Shown in pieces: positions 1 through 5,733 of a DNA stretch of 5,733 bases. The notes under the pieces were generated by a model. It was not told the origin of the DNA, made no database searches, and saw nothing but the letters and a program-made list of their open reading frames with translations. Position 1 is the stretch's first letter; each line of letters begins with the position of its first letter. This DNA comes from Gammaproteobacteria bacterium (GTDB lineage: Bacteria > Pseudomonadota > Gammaproteobacteria > Arenicellales > Arenicellaceae): contig JAUHZM010000207.1 in assembly GCA_030426005.1 (NCBI GenBank), forward strand, positions 1-5,733. Direction: 5' to 3'. A program made the position numbers and the translations under genes.

Positions 1-585
1 CCAACGCCCGGCATGTTGGTGCTGGATGCCTGTGCCGCGCCGGGCGGAAAAACCGCCCATTTGCTCGAGCGCACTGCAAACAAGCTGCACCTCGATGCGC
101 TCGACATTTCAGCCTCACGCTGCGTGCAACTACAAGCCACCTTGGATCGTTTACAACTCACCGCCAACGTGACCGCGGCTGATGCCAGTGACCCCGCTCA
201 ATGCCAAGTCCCAACATCGGGCTACGATCGAATACTCATTGACGCACCATGCAGTGGTCTTGGTGTGATTCGTCGCCATCCAGACATCAAACATCACCGA
301 CGTCCGGCAGACATCGACCAACTGACCCAGATTCAAGCCAGACTGCTCGACGCACTGTGGCTGCAATTGAAGCCCGGCGGTCGATTGCTGTACATGACCT
401 GTTCTGTGCTACCCGCTGAAAATCACTTACAAATCGATCAGTTTGTGCGTCGTCAAAAGGGTGTTATGCTGCCCGCAACAACGCATCCGAACGCATTGCA
501 GCTGGAATACGGCGTTCAGACCCTGCCGGGTGTGCATGCGATGGATGGGTTTTATTATTGTCTGTTGGAGAAGACCTCCGACTGA
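1..585 (+). CDS. rsmB: RsmB, 16S rRNA (cytosine-C5) methyltransferase, 3' part
   Basis: This is the C-terminal 194 residues of a SAM-dependent rRNA methyltransferase; the reading frame is open from the first base, so the start lies upstream of the window. The E. coli family member makes m5C967 in 16S rRNA and is about 430 residues long, so the N-terminal NusB-like RNA-binding domain is missing here. Visible motifs, numbered from the first codon in the window, are the SAM-binding loop DACAAPGGKT (9-18), an acidic LDISASR strand end (about 34-40), motif IV DAPCSGLG with Cys84, and motif VI YMTCSVLPAEN with Cys134. In RsmB/Nop2 enzymes the motif VI cysteine is the nucleophile and the motif IV cysteine helps product release. 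The ending PGVHAMDGFYYCLLEK matches the usual PG...DGFFYA.L.K close of the family. All catalytic residues are present, so the enzyme should be active. It is cytoplasmic. The next gene begins 27 bases downstream. Confidence 0.97.
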   Translation, partial: PTPGMLVLDACAAPGGKTAHLLERTANKLHLDALDISASRCVQLQATLDRLQLTANVTAADASDPAQCQVPTSGYDRILIDAPCSGLGVIRRHPDIKHHRRPADIDQLTQIQARLLDALWLQLKPGGRLLYMTCSVLPAENHLQIDQFVRRQKGVMLPATTHPNALQLEYGVQTLPGVHAMDGFYYCLLEKTSD

Positions 586-612
586 CCCTAGTCCAAGCGA
601 GATGAACCTGAA

Positions 613-1158
613 TTGCTGACCACCAACAGACATACGTCATCCGCCTACCGAATCCTGGCAAAGGTACTCGGTACGATTCTCTGCCTGTTGTCGTTGGCGC
701 TCTGGAGCCACACGGGTTTCGCAAAATCGATTCAATATACAGACGGGGAATTGGCGATTAACCTCTCCGAAGAGGTTACCAATGCGCTCAATAACGGTGT
801 ACCACTGACCTTCGTTTGTGAATACGCAACGCTGACCCAGGTACTTTTCATTCGGTGGCCGCGGAAAACATATCGTCACACCTATGAGATAACACACCAC
901 GTTCTCTCGAATCGTTATCTAGTGAGCGATGGCAGTGAGCAGCCACCCAAAATTTTCAGCTCAACCGAGGACACAATGGAATACGTAGCCTCGCAGGCCT
1001 TGGGCTTTTTTGATTTTTATAATGCATCCGAGACGCGCTACCATATGCGACTTCGGCTTAGCATTATGGATTTACCTGGCCCAATGCGACTCAGCGCCTA
1101 CATGACGAAGGCCTGGGACATCAATACCGGATGGGAAAAATGGCAATCCGCGCAATAA
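613..1158 (+). CDS. Exported DUF4390 family protein, unknown function
   Basis: A 181-residue protein with an N-terminal export signal: a basic stretch (AYRILAK, 11-17), a hydrophobic core at about 18-31, and a likely signal peptidase I site after GFA (residue 37), leaving a mature periplasmic protein of about 144 residues. The body fits DUF4390 as I remember it: ALNNGVPLTF (58-67), a run of basic and aromatic residues, a central strand region, ALGFF (129-133), RLRLSIMDLPGPMRLSAYM (146-164) and a Trp-rich end GWEKWQ (173-178). Function is not established. The start is uncertain: no ATG or GTG in this frame follows the upstream stop at 589-591 before the signal peptide, so TTG at 613 (or CTG at 616) is the best choice, and no strong Shine-Dalgarno is seen. 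The 3' end overlaps ntrY by 28 bases, which suggests coupled translation. Its position before ntrY and its export suggest an envelope role linked to NtrY sensing; this is inference. Confidence 0.85.
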   Translation: MLTTNRHTSSAYRILAKVLGTILCLLSLALWSHTGFAKSIQYTDGELAINLSEEVTNALNNGVPLTFVCEYATLTQVLFIRWPRKTYRHTYEITHHVLSNRYLVSDGSEQPPKIFSSTEDTMEYVASQALGFFDFYNASETRYHMRLRLSIMDLPGPMRLSAYMTKAWDINTGWEKWQSAQ

Positions 1159-3440
1159 TTAAACGCATCTCCGCCCCTGGACCGGTCATCGCGGTCTGTA
1201 CCTTAATCCTGTTCGCGCTGTGCCTACTGATTGTCAAATCATTGAGCGACGAAGGTTCCGGTCGCCTGCAATTCTGGATCACATTGCTGGGGGGAATTGG
1301 GATTGTGGTCTTGGTGTTTTTCCTCTTCACCAACTGTTACGCACTGTATAGACAATTTAGACGTAATGAAATTGGTTCCAAACTGACCACCAAACTGGTT
1401 CTGATTTTCCTGGTACTGACGGTCATCCCCTTTTCACTGATTTATTATTTTTCAATTCAGTTTCTAAACAAAGGTGTTGATAGCTGGTTTGATGTTCGCA
1501 TCGAGCAAACAGTCAAAGACTCATTATTATTGAGTAAAACCGCCATGGAGGGGATCAAGGAAGAGCTAACACGCGACGTCGAAGAGTACGCGCAAAGCCT
1601 ACGCCAGAAAATCGCCGCCGGTGAGTTACTCCGAACCCTCGACGATATTCGCGAACTGGAAGGCTACAGCGAGTTATCACTGTATTCTGACGACGGCCGC
1701 ATTGTGGCGTTCTCAAGCGCGGACGCTGCCAATATTCTGCCCGACACACCTGGCGACCAAGTATTTACCGAGCTACGGCTCAACCAAACCTATACCTTAT
1801 TGGAACCCATCTCTGAAACCACACTGCAATTTCGGGTTGTGGCACCAATTCGCGTCAACGAACTTGGGCGAGATTTCTTCGCCTTACAGGCCATCAAAGT
1901 TCTGCCGTTACGCTATGCCACACTGACCGAGAGCGTAGAAAAAGCCAACAGCCAATACGCCCAAATGCTGTTCGCCCGCGGCCCGCTTAAATTTAGCCTG
2001 ATTGTAACGCTCAGCCTAATTTCGCTCGCGAGCTTACTGTTCTCCATGCTCACCGCAATTTATCTGTCTCGCCGCCTGGTGGCACCGATATCAAACCTGG
2101 CGGCGGGCACACAAAAGATCGCTGAAGGCGACTATGGCTCACATTTGCCGGTGACAACGTCTGACGAACTCGGCATCCTGACCAAATCCTTCAACAATAT
2201 GAGCAGCAAAATCAGCGATGCTCAGCAAGCCGCACTGGCCAGCCAAACCGAAACCGAGCAACAAAAAGGGTATCTAGAGGCGGTACTGACCAATCTCTCC
2301 TCGGGAGTATTTTCGCTGGATGGCGAGCAACGAATGCAAATCTGTAACAGCGCGGCTGCAGACATTCTGGGTATCGAACGCAGCGCGATGCTCGGTGCCA
2401 ACTTAGAGACATTATGCGACACCACCAGCCACACCAAGCAGTTCTTTGAGGTCATTCGCAACGGCATTGCGTCTGGACAACGCTCCTGGCAGGATGAGAT
2501 AAGTCTGCTAGGGAAACACGGGCGACAAATATTAATTGTCCGCGGATCACTGCTTCGCGAAATTCGAGACCCGGATGATCCCACGCACGAACAGCATGAA
2601 GACGAGAACAATCACGTCATCGTTTTCGATGATGTAACCAATCTCATCCAGGCGCAGCGCGACGCAGCCTGGGGCGAGGTCGCGCGACGACTCGCGCACG
2701 AGATTAAGAACCCGCTGACCCCTATTCAGCTCTCCGCTGAGCGGATCAAACTGAAGCTTTCTAACCACGTCTCCGGTGAGCTGCAGGAAACCCTTGACCG
2801 TAGCACCCGAACCATAGTGCAACAGGTCGAGTCGATGAAAGAAATGGTGAATGCCTTTTCAAGCTATGCTCAGCCAGTACGTGCGCAGCTGGCACCGTTG
2901 GACGTCAACCAGCTCATTCGCGATGTCATTGAATTACATACCTCGTCGCTACAGGACATTGAGGTAGAGCTCGCTCTGGATAATAAGCTGCCAACAATTA
3001 AGGCTAATGCGTCCGCATTGCGCCAGGTATTGAATAACCTGGTCATCAATGCAAGCCACGCCCTGCAGGAAACCGAACACGGCAAGTTACGCATTCGCAC
3101 GCTGATCGCCGCCAAAGTGACCGGGCGTTACATTGACCTGGTTGTCGAGGATAATGGTTCTGGTATTCCTCCAGAAATTCAAGAGTCCCTGTTCGACCCA
3201 TACGTCAGCTCCAAAGCGAAAGGTTCCGGACTTGGTTTGGCGATTGTGAAACGCATCGTCGAAGAACACAGTGGCTCAGTTTGGACACGTCGCAGCAGCC
3301 TAGGTGGTGCCGCCATGCATTTGCGCTTGCCAATCAATGCGATGCAAACCTACCGTGGTAATCGCAATCAAAATACATTACAGTCGAACGACGCCGTAAA
3401 CTCGCGGCCCGACAACGATAAACCCTCAATCATTGGTTAG
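1131..3440 (+). CDS. ntrY: NtrY-type membrane sensor histidine kinase
   Basis: A 769-residue inner-membrane kinase with the full NtrY layout. Membrane segments are at about 19-38, 47-69, 88-110 and 288-311, with a periplasmic region of about 175 residues between the third and fourth. HAMP follows at about 312-366 (RRLVAPI to NNMSSKI), PAS at about 378-500 (NLSSGVFSLDG), then HisKA with H box RRLAHEIKNPLTPIQLS, phospho-acceptor His523. E524 and N527 form the ExxN motif associated with phosphatase activity. The HATPase shows N box NNLVINASHAL (Asn640), G1 EDNGSGIP (Asp674), F box FDPY (688-691) and G2 GSGLGL (698-703), all intact. It should autophosphorylate and phosphorylate NtrX, encoded 13 bases downstream; NtrY proteins elsewhere have been tied to nitrogen, redox or envelope control, but the ligand here cannot be read. 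The last 30 residues are a polar, probably disordered tail. ATG 1131 and ATG 1140 are both possible starts; neither has a good Shine-Dalgarno. Confidence 0.95.
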   Translation: MGKMAIRAIIKRISAPGPVIAVCTLILFALCLLIVKSLSDEGSGRLQFWITLLGGIGIVVLVFFLFTNCYALYRQFRRNEIGSKLTTKLVLIFLVLTVIPFSLIYYFSIQFLNKGVDSWFDVRIEQTVKDSLLLSKTAMEGIKEELTRDVEEYAQSLRQKIAAGELLRTLDDIRELEGYSELSLYSDDGRIVAFSSADAANILPDTPGDQVFTELRLNQTYTLLEPISETTLQFRVVAPIRVNELGRDFFALQAIKVLPLRYATLTESVEKANSQYAQMLFARGPLKFSLIVTLSLISLASLLFSMLTAIYLSRRLVAPISNLAAGTQKIAEGDYGSHLPVTTSDELGILTKSFNNMSSKISDAQQAALASQTETEQQKGYLEAVLTNLSSGVFSLDGEQRMQICNSAAADILGIERSAMLGANLETLCDTTSHTKQFFEVIRNGIASGQRSWQDEISLLGKHGRQILIVRGSLLREIRDPDDPTHEQHEDENNHVIVFDDVTNLIQAQRDAAWGEVARRLAHEIKNPLTPIQLSAERIKLKLSNHVSGELQETLDRSTRTIVQQVESMKEMVNAFSSYAQPVRAQLAPLDVNQLIRDVIELHTSSLQDIEVELALDNKLPTIKANASALRQVLNNLVINASHALQETEHGKLRIRTLIAAKVTGRYIDLVVEDNGSGIPPEIQESLFDPYVSSKAKGSGLGLAIVKRIVEEHSGSVWTRRSSLGGAAMHLRLPINAMQTYRGNRNQNTLQSNDAVNSRPDNDKPSIIG

Positions 3441-3453
3441 CACCAAAGCCGGC

Positions 3454-4830
3454 ATGTCTGACACAAAACCACACATTCTGGTCGTCGACGATGAACCTGA
3501 CATTCGCCAGATTTTGCAAGACATCTTGCAAGATGAGGGCTACCTCGTCAGTGTCGCAGAGAACGCCGATCAGGCTCGCAGTCAGTTTCGCGACATTCAA
3601 CCCAATCTGGTTTTGCTGGATATCTGGATGCCCAAAGAAGACGGAATTTCAGTACTAAAACACTGGGTTGAGAACAAGTTACTCGGCAGCACACCAGTGA
3701 TCATGATTTCCGGTCACGGTACGGTAGAGAACGCGGTCGAAGCCGTTAAACTCGGGGCTTATGACTTTCTGGAAAAGCCTTTGTCGACCGGCAAACTGCT
3801 GCTCAGCGTTGAGCGTGGCTTGGAGAATGCATCCCTACGTGAGGAGAATCGCCGACTCAAATCACGCCTGCACTACGACTCCCCGATCATCTCCAATAGT
3901 GACGCCAGCCGTGAGTTGATGCGCCATGTTCAGCTTCTCGGTCCGACGGACAGCTGGGTATTCATCACCGGCGAATCCGGGGTTGGAAAACGCTTAGTTG
4001 CACGCAAAGTTCATGAGAACAGTCCACGTGCCGACGCTGAGTTCGTAGAACTAAACCTCGCCGCTATGCCGAGTGATCGCGTTGCGCAAGCCTTGTTTGG
4101 TAGCGAAAACGACGGCAAAGTTGTATTAGGTCGTTTCGAAGAAGCCAAAGGTGGCACCCTGTTCATCAATGAGGTGTTGGGGCTGACGATGGAAACTCAG
4201 AATAAGCTCCTGAGCGCACTGCAAGAACGCCAGTTTATGCGCTTGGGTGGCAGCGATTATATCGAATTAGACGTGCGTGTGATCGTGACTACCAGTGGCA
4301 ATCCACAAAACGCCGTAAACGACGGCACGTTTAGTGAAGATTTATACTATCGGCTCAACGTGATCCCGATTCAGGTACCTTCCTTACGCCAACGCCGTAA
4401 GGATTTGCCAGAGTTGATCGACTTGTTTATTGACGACGTGATTGTCAAGAATCAACTGAGTCGACCTGAGATCGATAAAGCCGCGATGCAAGCCTTGGTC
4501 GACTACGATTGGCCAGGCAACGTACGGCAACTGCAAAACGTGATTCAACGCCTACTGATCCTGAATACCGAAAAGAACATCACCCTGAGTGACGTCACTG
4601 ACGCGCTTGGTGGCGACACCGGTATGCAGAAACAATCACAAAGTCTGCCGGATTACTTTGAGGGCGATATGCGCAAAGCCAAAGAAGCATTTGAAAAAGC
4701 CTACCTGAATTATCACCTCGGCACCGTCGACGGCAATGTCAGCGCACTGGCGAAGAAGGTTGGTCTGGAACGGACCCATTTATATCGAAAACTCAAGAGT
4801 CTCGACATCAGCGCACGCGACGCAAAGTAG
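3454..4830 (+). CDS. ntrX: NtrX-type response regulator, receiver/AAA+/Fis-HTH
   Basis: A 458-residue response regulator, the expected partner of NtrY. The receiver domain (about 6-122) has the acidic pair D12/D13, phospho-acceptor D56 in LLDIWMP, S86 and K108, so phosphorylation should work. The AAA+ domain (about 145-385) resembles NtrC-family sigma-54 activators but is degenerate: Walker A is GESGVGKR (173-180, usual GESGTGKE), the GAFTGA loop is missing between LFG and GRFE (217-225), Walker B reads GGTLFINE with Asn239 for the usual Asp, and FSEDLYYRL (293-301) has Ser294 where an arginine finger is usual. Arg300 and the sensor II motif WPGNVRQL (353-360) remain. The C-terminus has a Fis-type helix-turn-helix (about 428-452, ALAKKVGLERTHLYRKLK). 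ATG 3454 is chosen because the receiver starts right after it, as in homologues; an in-frame TTG at 3433 lies inside ntrY and would add seven unneeded residues. Likely a DNA-binding regulator that does not activate sigma-54 in the normal way. Confidence 0.95.
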   Translation: MSDTKPHILVVDDEPDIRQILQDILQDEGYLVSVAENADQARSQFRDIQPNLVLLDIWMPKEDGISVLKHWVENKLLGSTPVIMISGHGTVENAVEAVKLGAYDFLEKPLSTGKLLLSVERGLENASLREENRRLKSRLHYDSPIISNSDASRELMRHVQLLGPTDSWVFITGESGVGKRLVARKVHENSPRADAEFVELNLAAMPSDRVAQALFGSENDGKVVLGRFEEAKGGTLFINEVLGLTMETQNKLLSALQERQFMRLGGSDYIELDVRVIVTTSGNPQNAVNDGTFSEDLYYRLNVIPIQVPSLRQRRKDLPELIDLFIDDVIVKNQLSRPEIDKAAMQALVDYDWPGNVRQLQNVIQRLLILNTEKNITLSDVTDALGGDTGMQKQSQSLPDYFEGDMRKAKEAFEKAYLNYHLGTVDGNVSALAKKVGLERTHLYRKLKSLDISARDAK

Positions 4831-4836
4831 ACCGTT

Positions 4837-5733
4837 ATGAAGATTTTAATTCTGGGAGCCAGTCAAGTCGGTGGATCAATCGCCGAAGTACTGGTCGGTG
4901 AAGAAAACGACGTCACCATTGTCGATATTGAACCGCACGCCTTACACCAGCTTCAAAACCGTTTGGACATTCGCACCGTTGCAGGTAATGCCGCACACCC
5001 ATCGGTGCTCAAGGCAGCCGGCGCAGAAGACGCCACACTGCTACTCGCTGTCACTAACAACGATGAAATCAACTTGGTCGCCTGTCAGATCGCGGATGCG
5101 TTCTTTTCAACGCCAACCAAAATTGCACGATTACGGTCCAAGGAGTATCTGAACAACCCGAGTTTGTTCAAGATGGATTCTGGCTTTAAAGTCGATGTGG
5201 TTATTTCGCCAGAGGTTATCGTCTGTGATCACATCACGCGCCTGATTGAATTTCCGGGTGCACTGCAAGTACTGGATTTTGCCGACGGTCTGGTACAACT
5301 GGTTGGCGTCAAAGCCGTTAAAGGTGGTGCACTAATCAATTGCACCTTACGCGAATTGAAAAAGCATATGCCCGGCATCGAGACCCGGGTAGCGGCGATC
5401 TATCGCGACCATGAAGTCATCACGCCAAAATCGGAAACCGTGATTCAGGAGAAAGACGAAGTATTCTTCGTTGCCGCACGTGGCCATATCCACAAAATCA
5501 TGAAAGAGATGCGTGGCGTGAGTGATAAAACCAAACGTATTTTTATTGCTGGCGGCGGTAACATTGGTTTAAATCTGGCGATTGAACTTGAACGCAAGGG
5601 CTACAGCGTCAAGCTGATTGAGTACAACCCCGAGCGAGCGAACCAAATCGCCGAGGAAGTTCGGGACACCATCGTATTAAACGGTGATGCCGCCGATGCG
5701 GGCTTACTGCTACAAGAAAACATTGAGAATGCC
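4837..5733 (+). CDS. trkA: TrkA, NAD-binding subunit of Trk K+ uptake, 5' part
   Basis: The first 299 residues of TrkA, which is about 458 residues in E. coli; the window ends inside the gene. TrkA is a peripheral cytoplasmic protein that binds NAD(H) and gates the TrkH/TrkG potassium channel subunit. The usual two-fold repeat is visible: a first Rossmann (RCK_N) domain with GASQVGGS (7-14) and the acidic end of strand two at Asp30 (VTIVD), then AVTNNDEINLVAC (71-83) and IARLRS (96-101). A first RCK_C domain spans about 140-222 (RVAAIYR, DEVFFVA). The second Rossmann domain begins at about 233 with AGGGNIG (238-244) and strand end KLIEYN (259-264). The second RCK_C domain lies outside the window. 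The first nucleotide loop has Ser9 where Gly is usual (GAGQVG); the second loop is normal. ATG 4837 lies 6 bases after the ntrX stop and gives the standard N-terminus, although no clear Shine-Dalgarno precedes it. Probably co-transcribed with ntrYX. Confidence 0.97.
   Translation, partial: MKILILGASQVGGSIAEVLVGEENDVTIVDIEPHALHQLQNRLDIRTVAGNAAHPSVLKAAGAEDATLLLAVTNNDEINLVACQIADAFFSTPTKIARLRSKEYLNNPSLFKMDSGFKVDVVISPEVIVCDHITRLIEFPGALQVLDFADGLVQLVGVKAVKGGALINCTLRELKKHMPGIETRVAAIYRDHEVITPKSETVIQEKDEVFFVAARGHIHKIMKEMRGVSDKTKRIFIAGGGNIGLNLAIELERKGYSVKLIEYNPERANQIAEEVRDTIVLNGDAADAGLLLQENIENA

Noticed and set aside
464..724. An 86-codon - strand frame across the rsmB-DUF4390 junction
   Set aside because: It overlaps two well-supported + strand genes, and its product has no recognisable features.
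1141..1155. Sigma-54-like TGGC...GC spacing near the ntrY start
   Set aside because: The distance between GG and GC is 8 or 10 bases depending on which GC is used, and the flanking bases do not match the TGGCAC-N5-TTGC consensus; it is in coding sequence and too weak to call.
1621..1926. A 101-codon open frame on the + strand in another frame of ntrY
   Set aside because: It falls entirely inside the NtrY periplasmic domain coding sequence and its product has low-complexity, shadow-like composition.
2222..2611. A 129-codon open frame on the - strand inside ntrY
   Set aside because: It lies wholly within the PAS coding region of ntrY, its product is Ser/Cys/Arg-rich with no recognisable domain, and it has no visible start signals; it is a shadow of the real gene.
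3433..3453. Upstream in-frame TTG as an alternative ntrX start
   Set aside because: It lies inside the end of ntrY and would add seven residues not expected before the receiver domain; ATG 3454 gives the usual short N-terminus.
3514..3533. Direct repeat TTGCAAGA twice, 12 bases apart, the second copy inside the palindrome TCTTGCAAGA
   Set aside because: It encodes the LQDILQD part of the receiver helix in ntrX, where the amino-acid repeat explains it; inside a conserved coding region it is not convincing as an operator.
4871..5152. A 93-codon open frame overlapping trkA
   Set aside because: The frame read from ATG 4837 gives an unbroken TrkA protein matching the family, so this is an out-of-frame shadow.

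Overview
This window is a stretch of bacterial chromosome carrying five genes on the + strand, packed head to tail: the 3' end of rsmB, a small secreted DUF4390 protein, ntrY, ntrX and the 5' part of trkA. The protein sequences and the gene order (rsmB - DUF4390 - ntrY - ntrX - trkA) point to a gammaproteobacterium. In enterics such as E. coli the order is def-fmt-rsmB-trkA with nothing between the last two. From memory, many environmental and marine gammaproteobacteria carry the DUF4390-ntrYX block there, and alphaproteobacteria also keep ntrYX next to trkA. Base composition looks moderate and even throughout. I see no sign of recent transfer, no mobile element, no RNA gene and no CRISPR. The species cannot be named from this sequence.

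Layout: bases 1-585 encode the catalytic C-terminal half of RsmB, a 16S rRNA m5C methyltransferase. After a 27-base gap, 613-1158 encode an exported DUF4390 protein of unknown function, probably starting at TTG. ntrY (1131-3440) overlaps its end by 28 bases and encodes a four-pass membrane histidine kinase with periplasmic, HAMP, PAS, HisKA and HATPase parts. ntrX (3454-4830) follows after 13 bases and encodes a response regulator with receiver, AAA+ and Fis-type HTH domains. trkA (4837 to the window end) follows after 6 bases and encodes the NAD-binding regulatory subunit of the Trk potassium uptake system. No gap exceeds 27 bases, and I see no terminator or convincing promoter, so the five genes are probably co-transcribed.

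How they fit together: NtrY should sense an envelope or redox-type signal and pass phosphate from His523 to Asp56 of NtrX, which binds DNA through its C-terminal Fis-like helix-turn-helix. The secreted DUF4390 protein would sit on the same side of the membrane as the NtrY sensor domain, so it may be an accessory to sensing (inference). TrkA controls K+ uptake, and the ntrYX-trkA linkage suggests a tie between envelope state and ion homeostasis (inference).

The most noteworthy point is the NtrX AAA+ domain. It has lost the sigma-54-contacting GAFTGA loop, has Asn in place of the Walker B aspartate, and lacks one of the two expected arginine-finger residues. It therefore probably does not act as a normal ATP-driven sigma-54 activator. 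I found no clearly new multi-gene system; the window is mostly a known, conserved neighbourhood containing one poorly characterised gene and one degenerate regulator.
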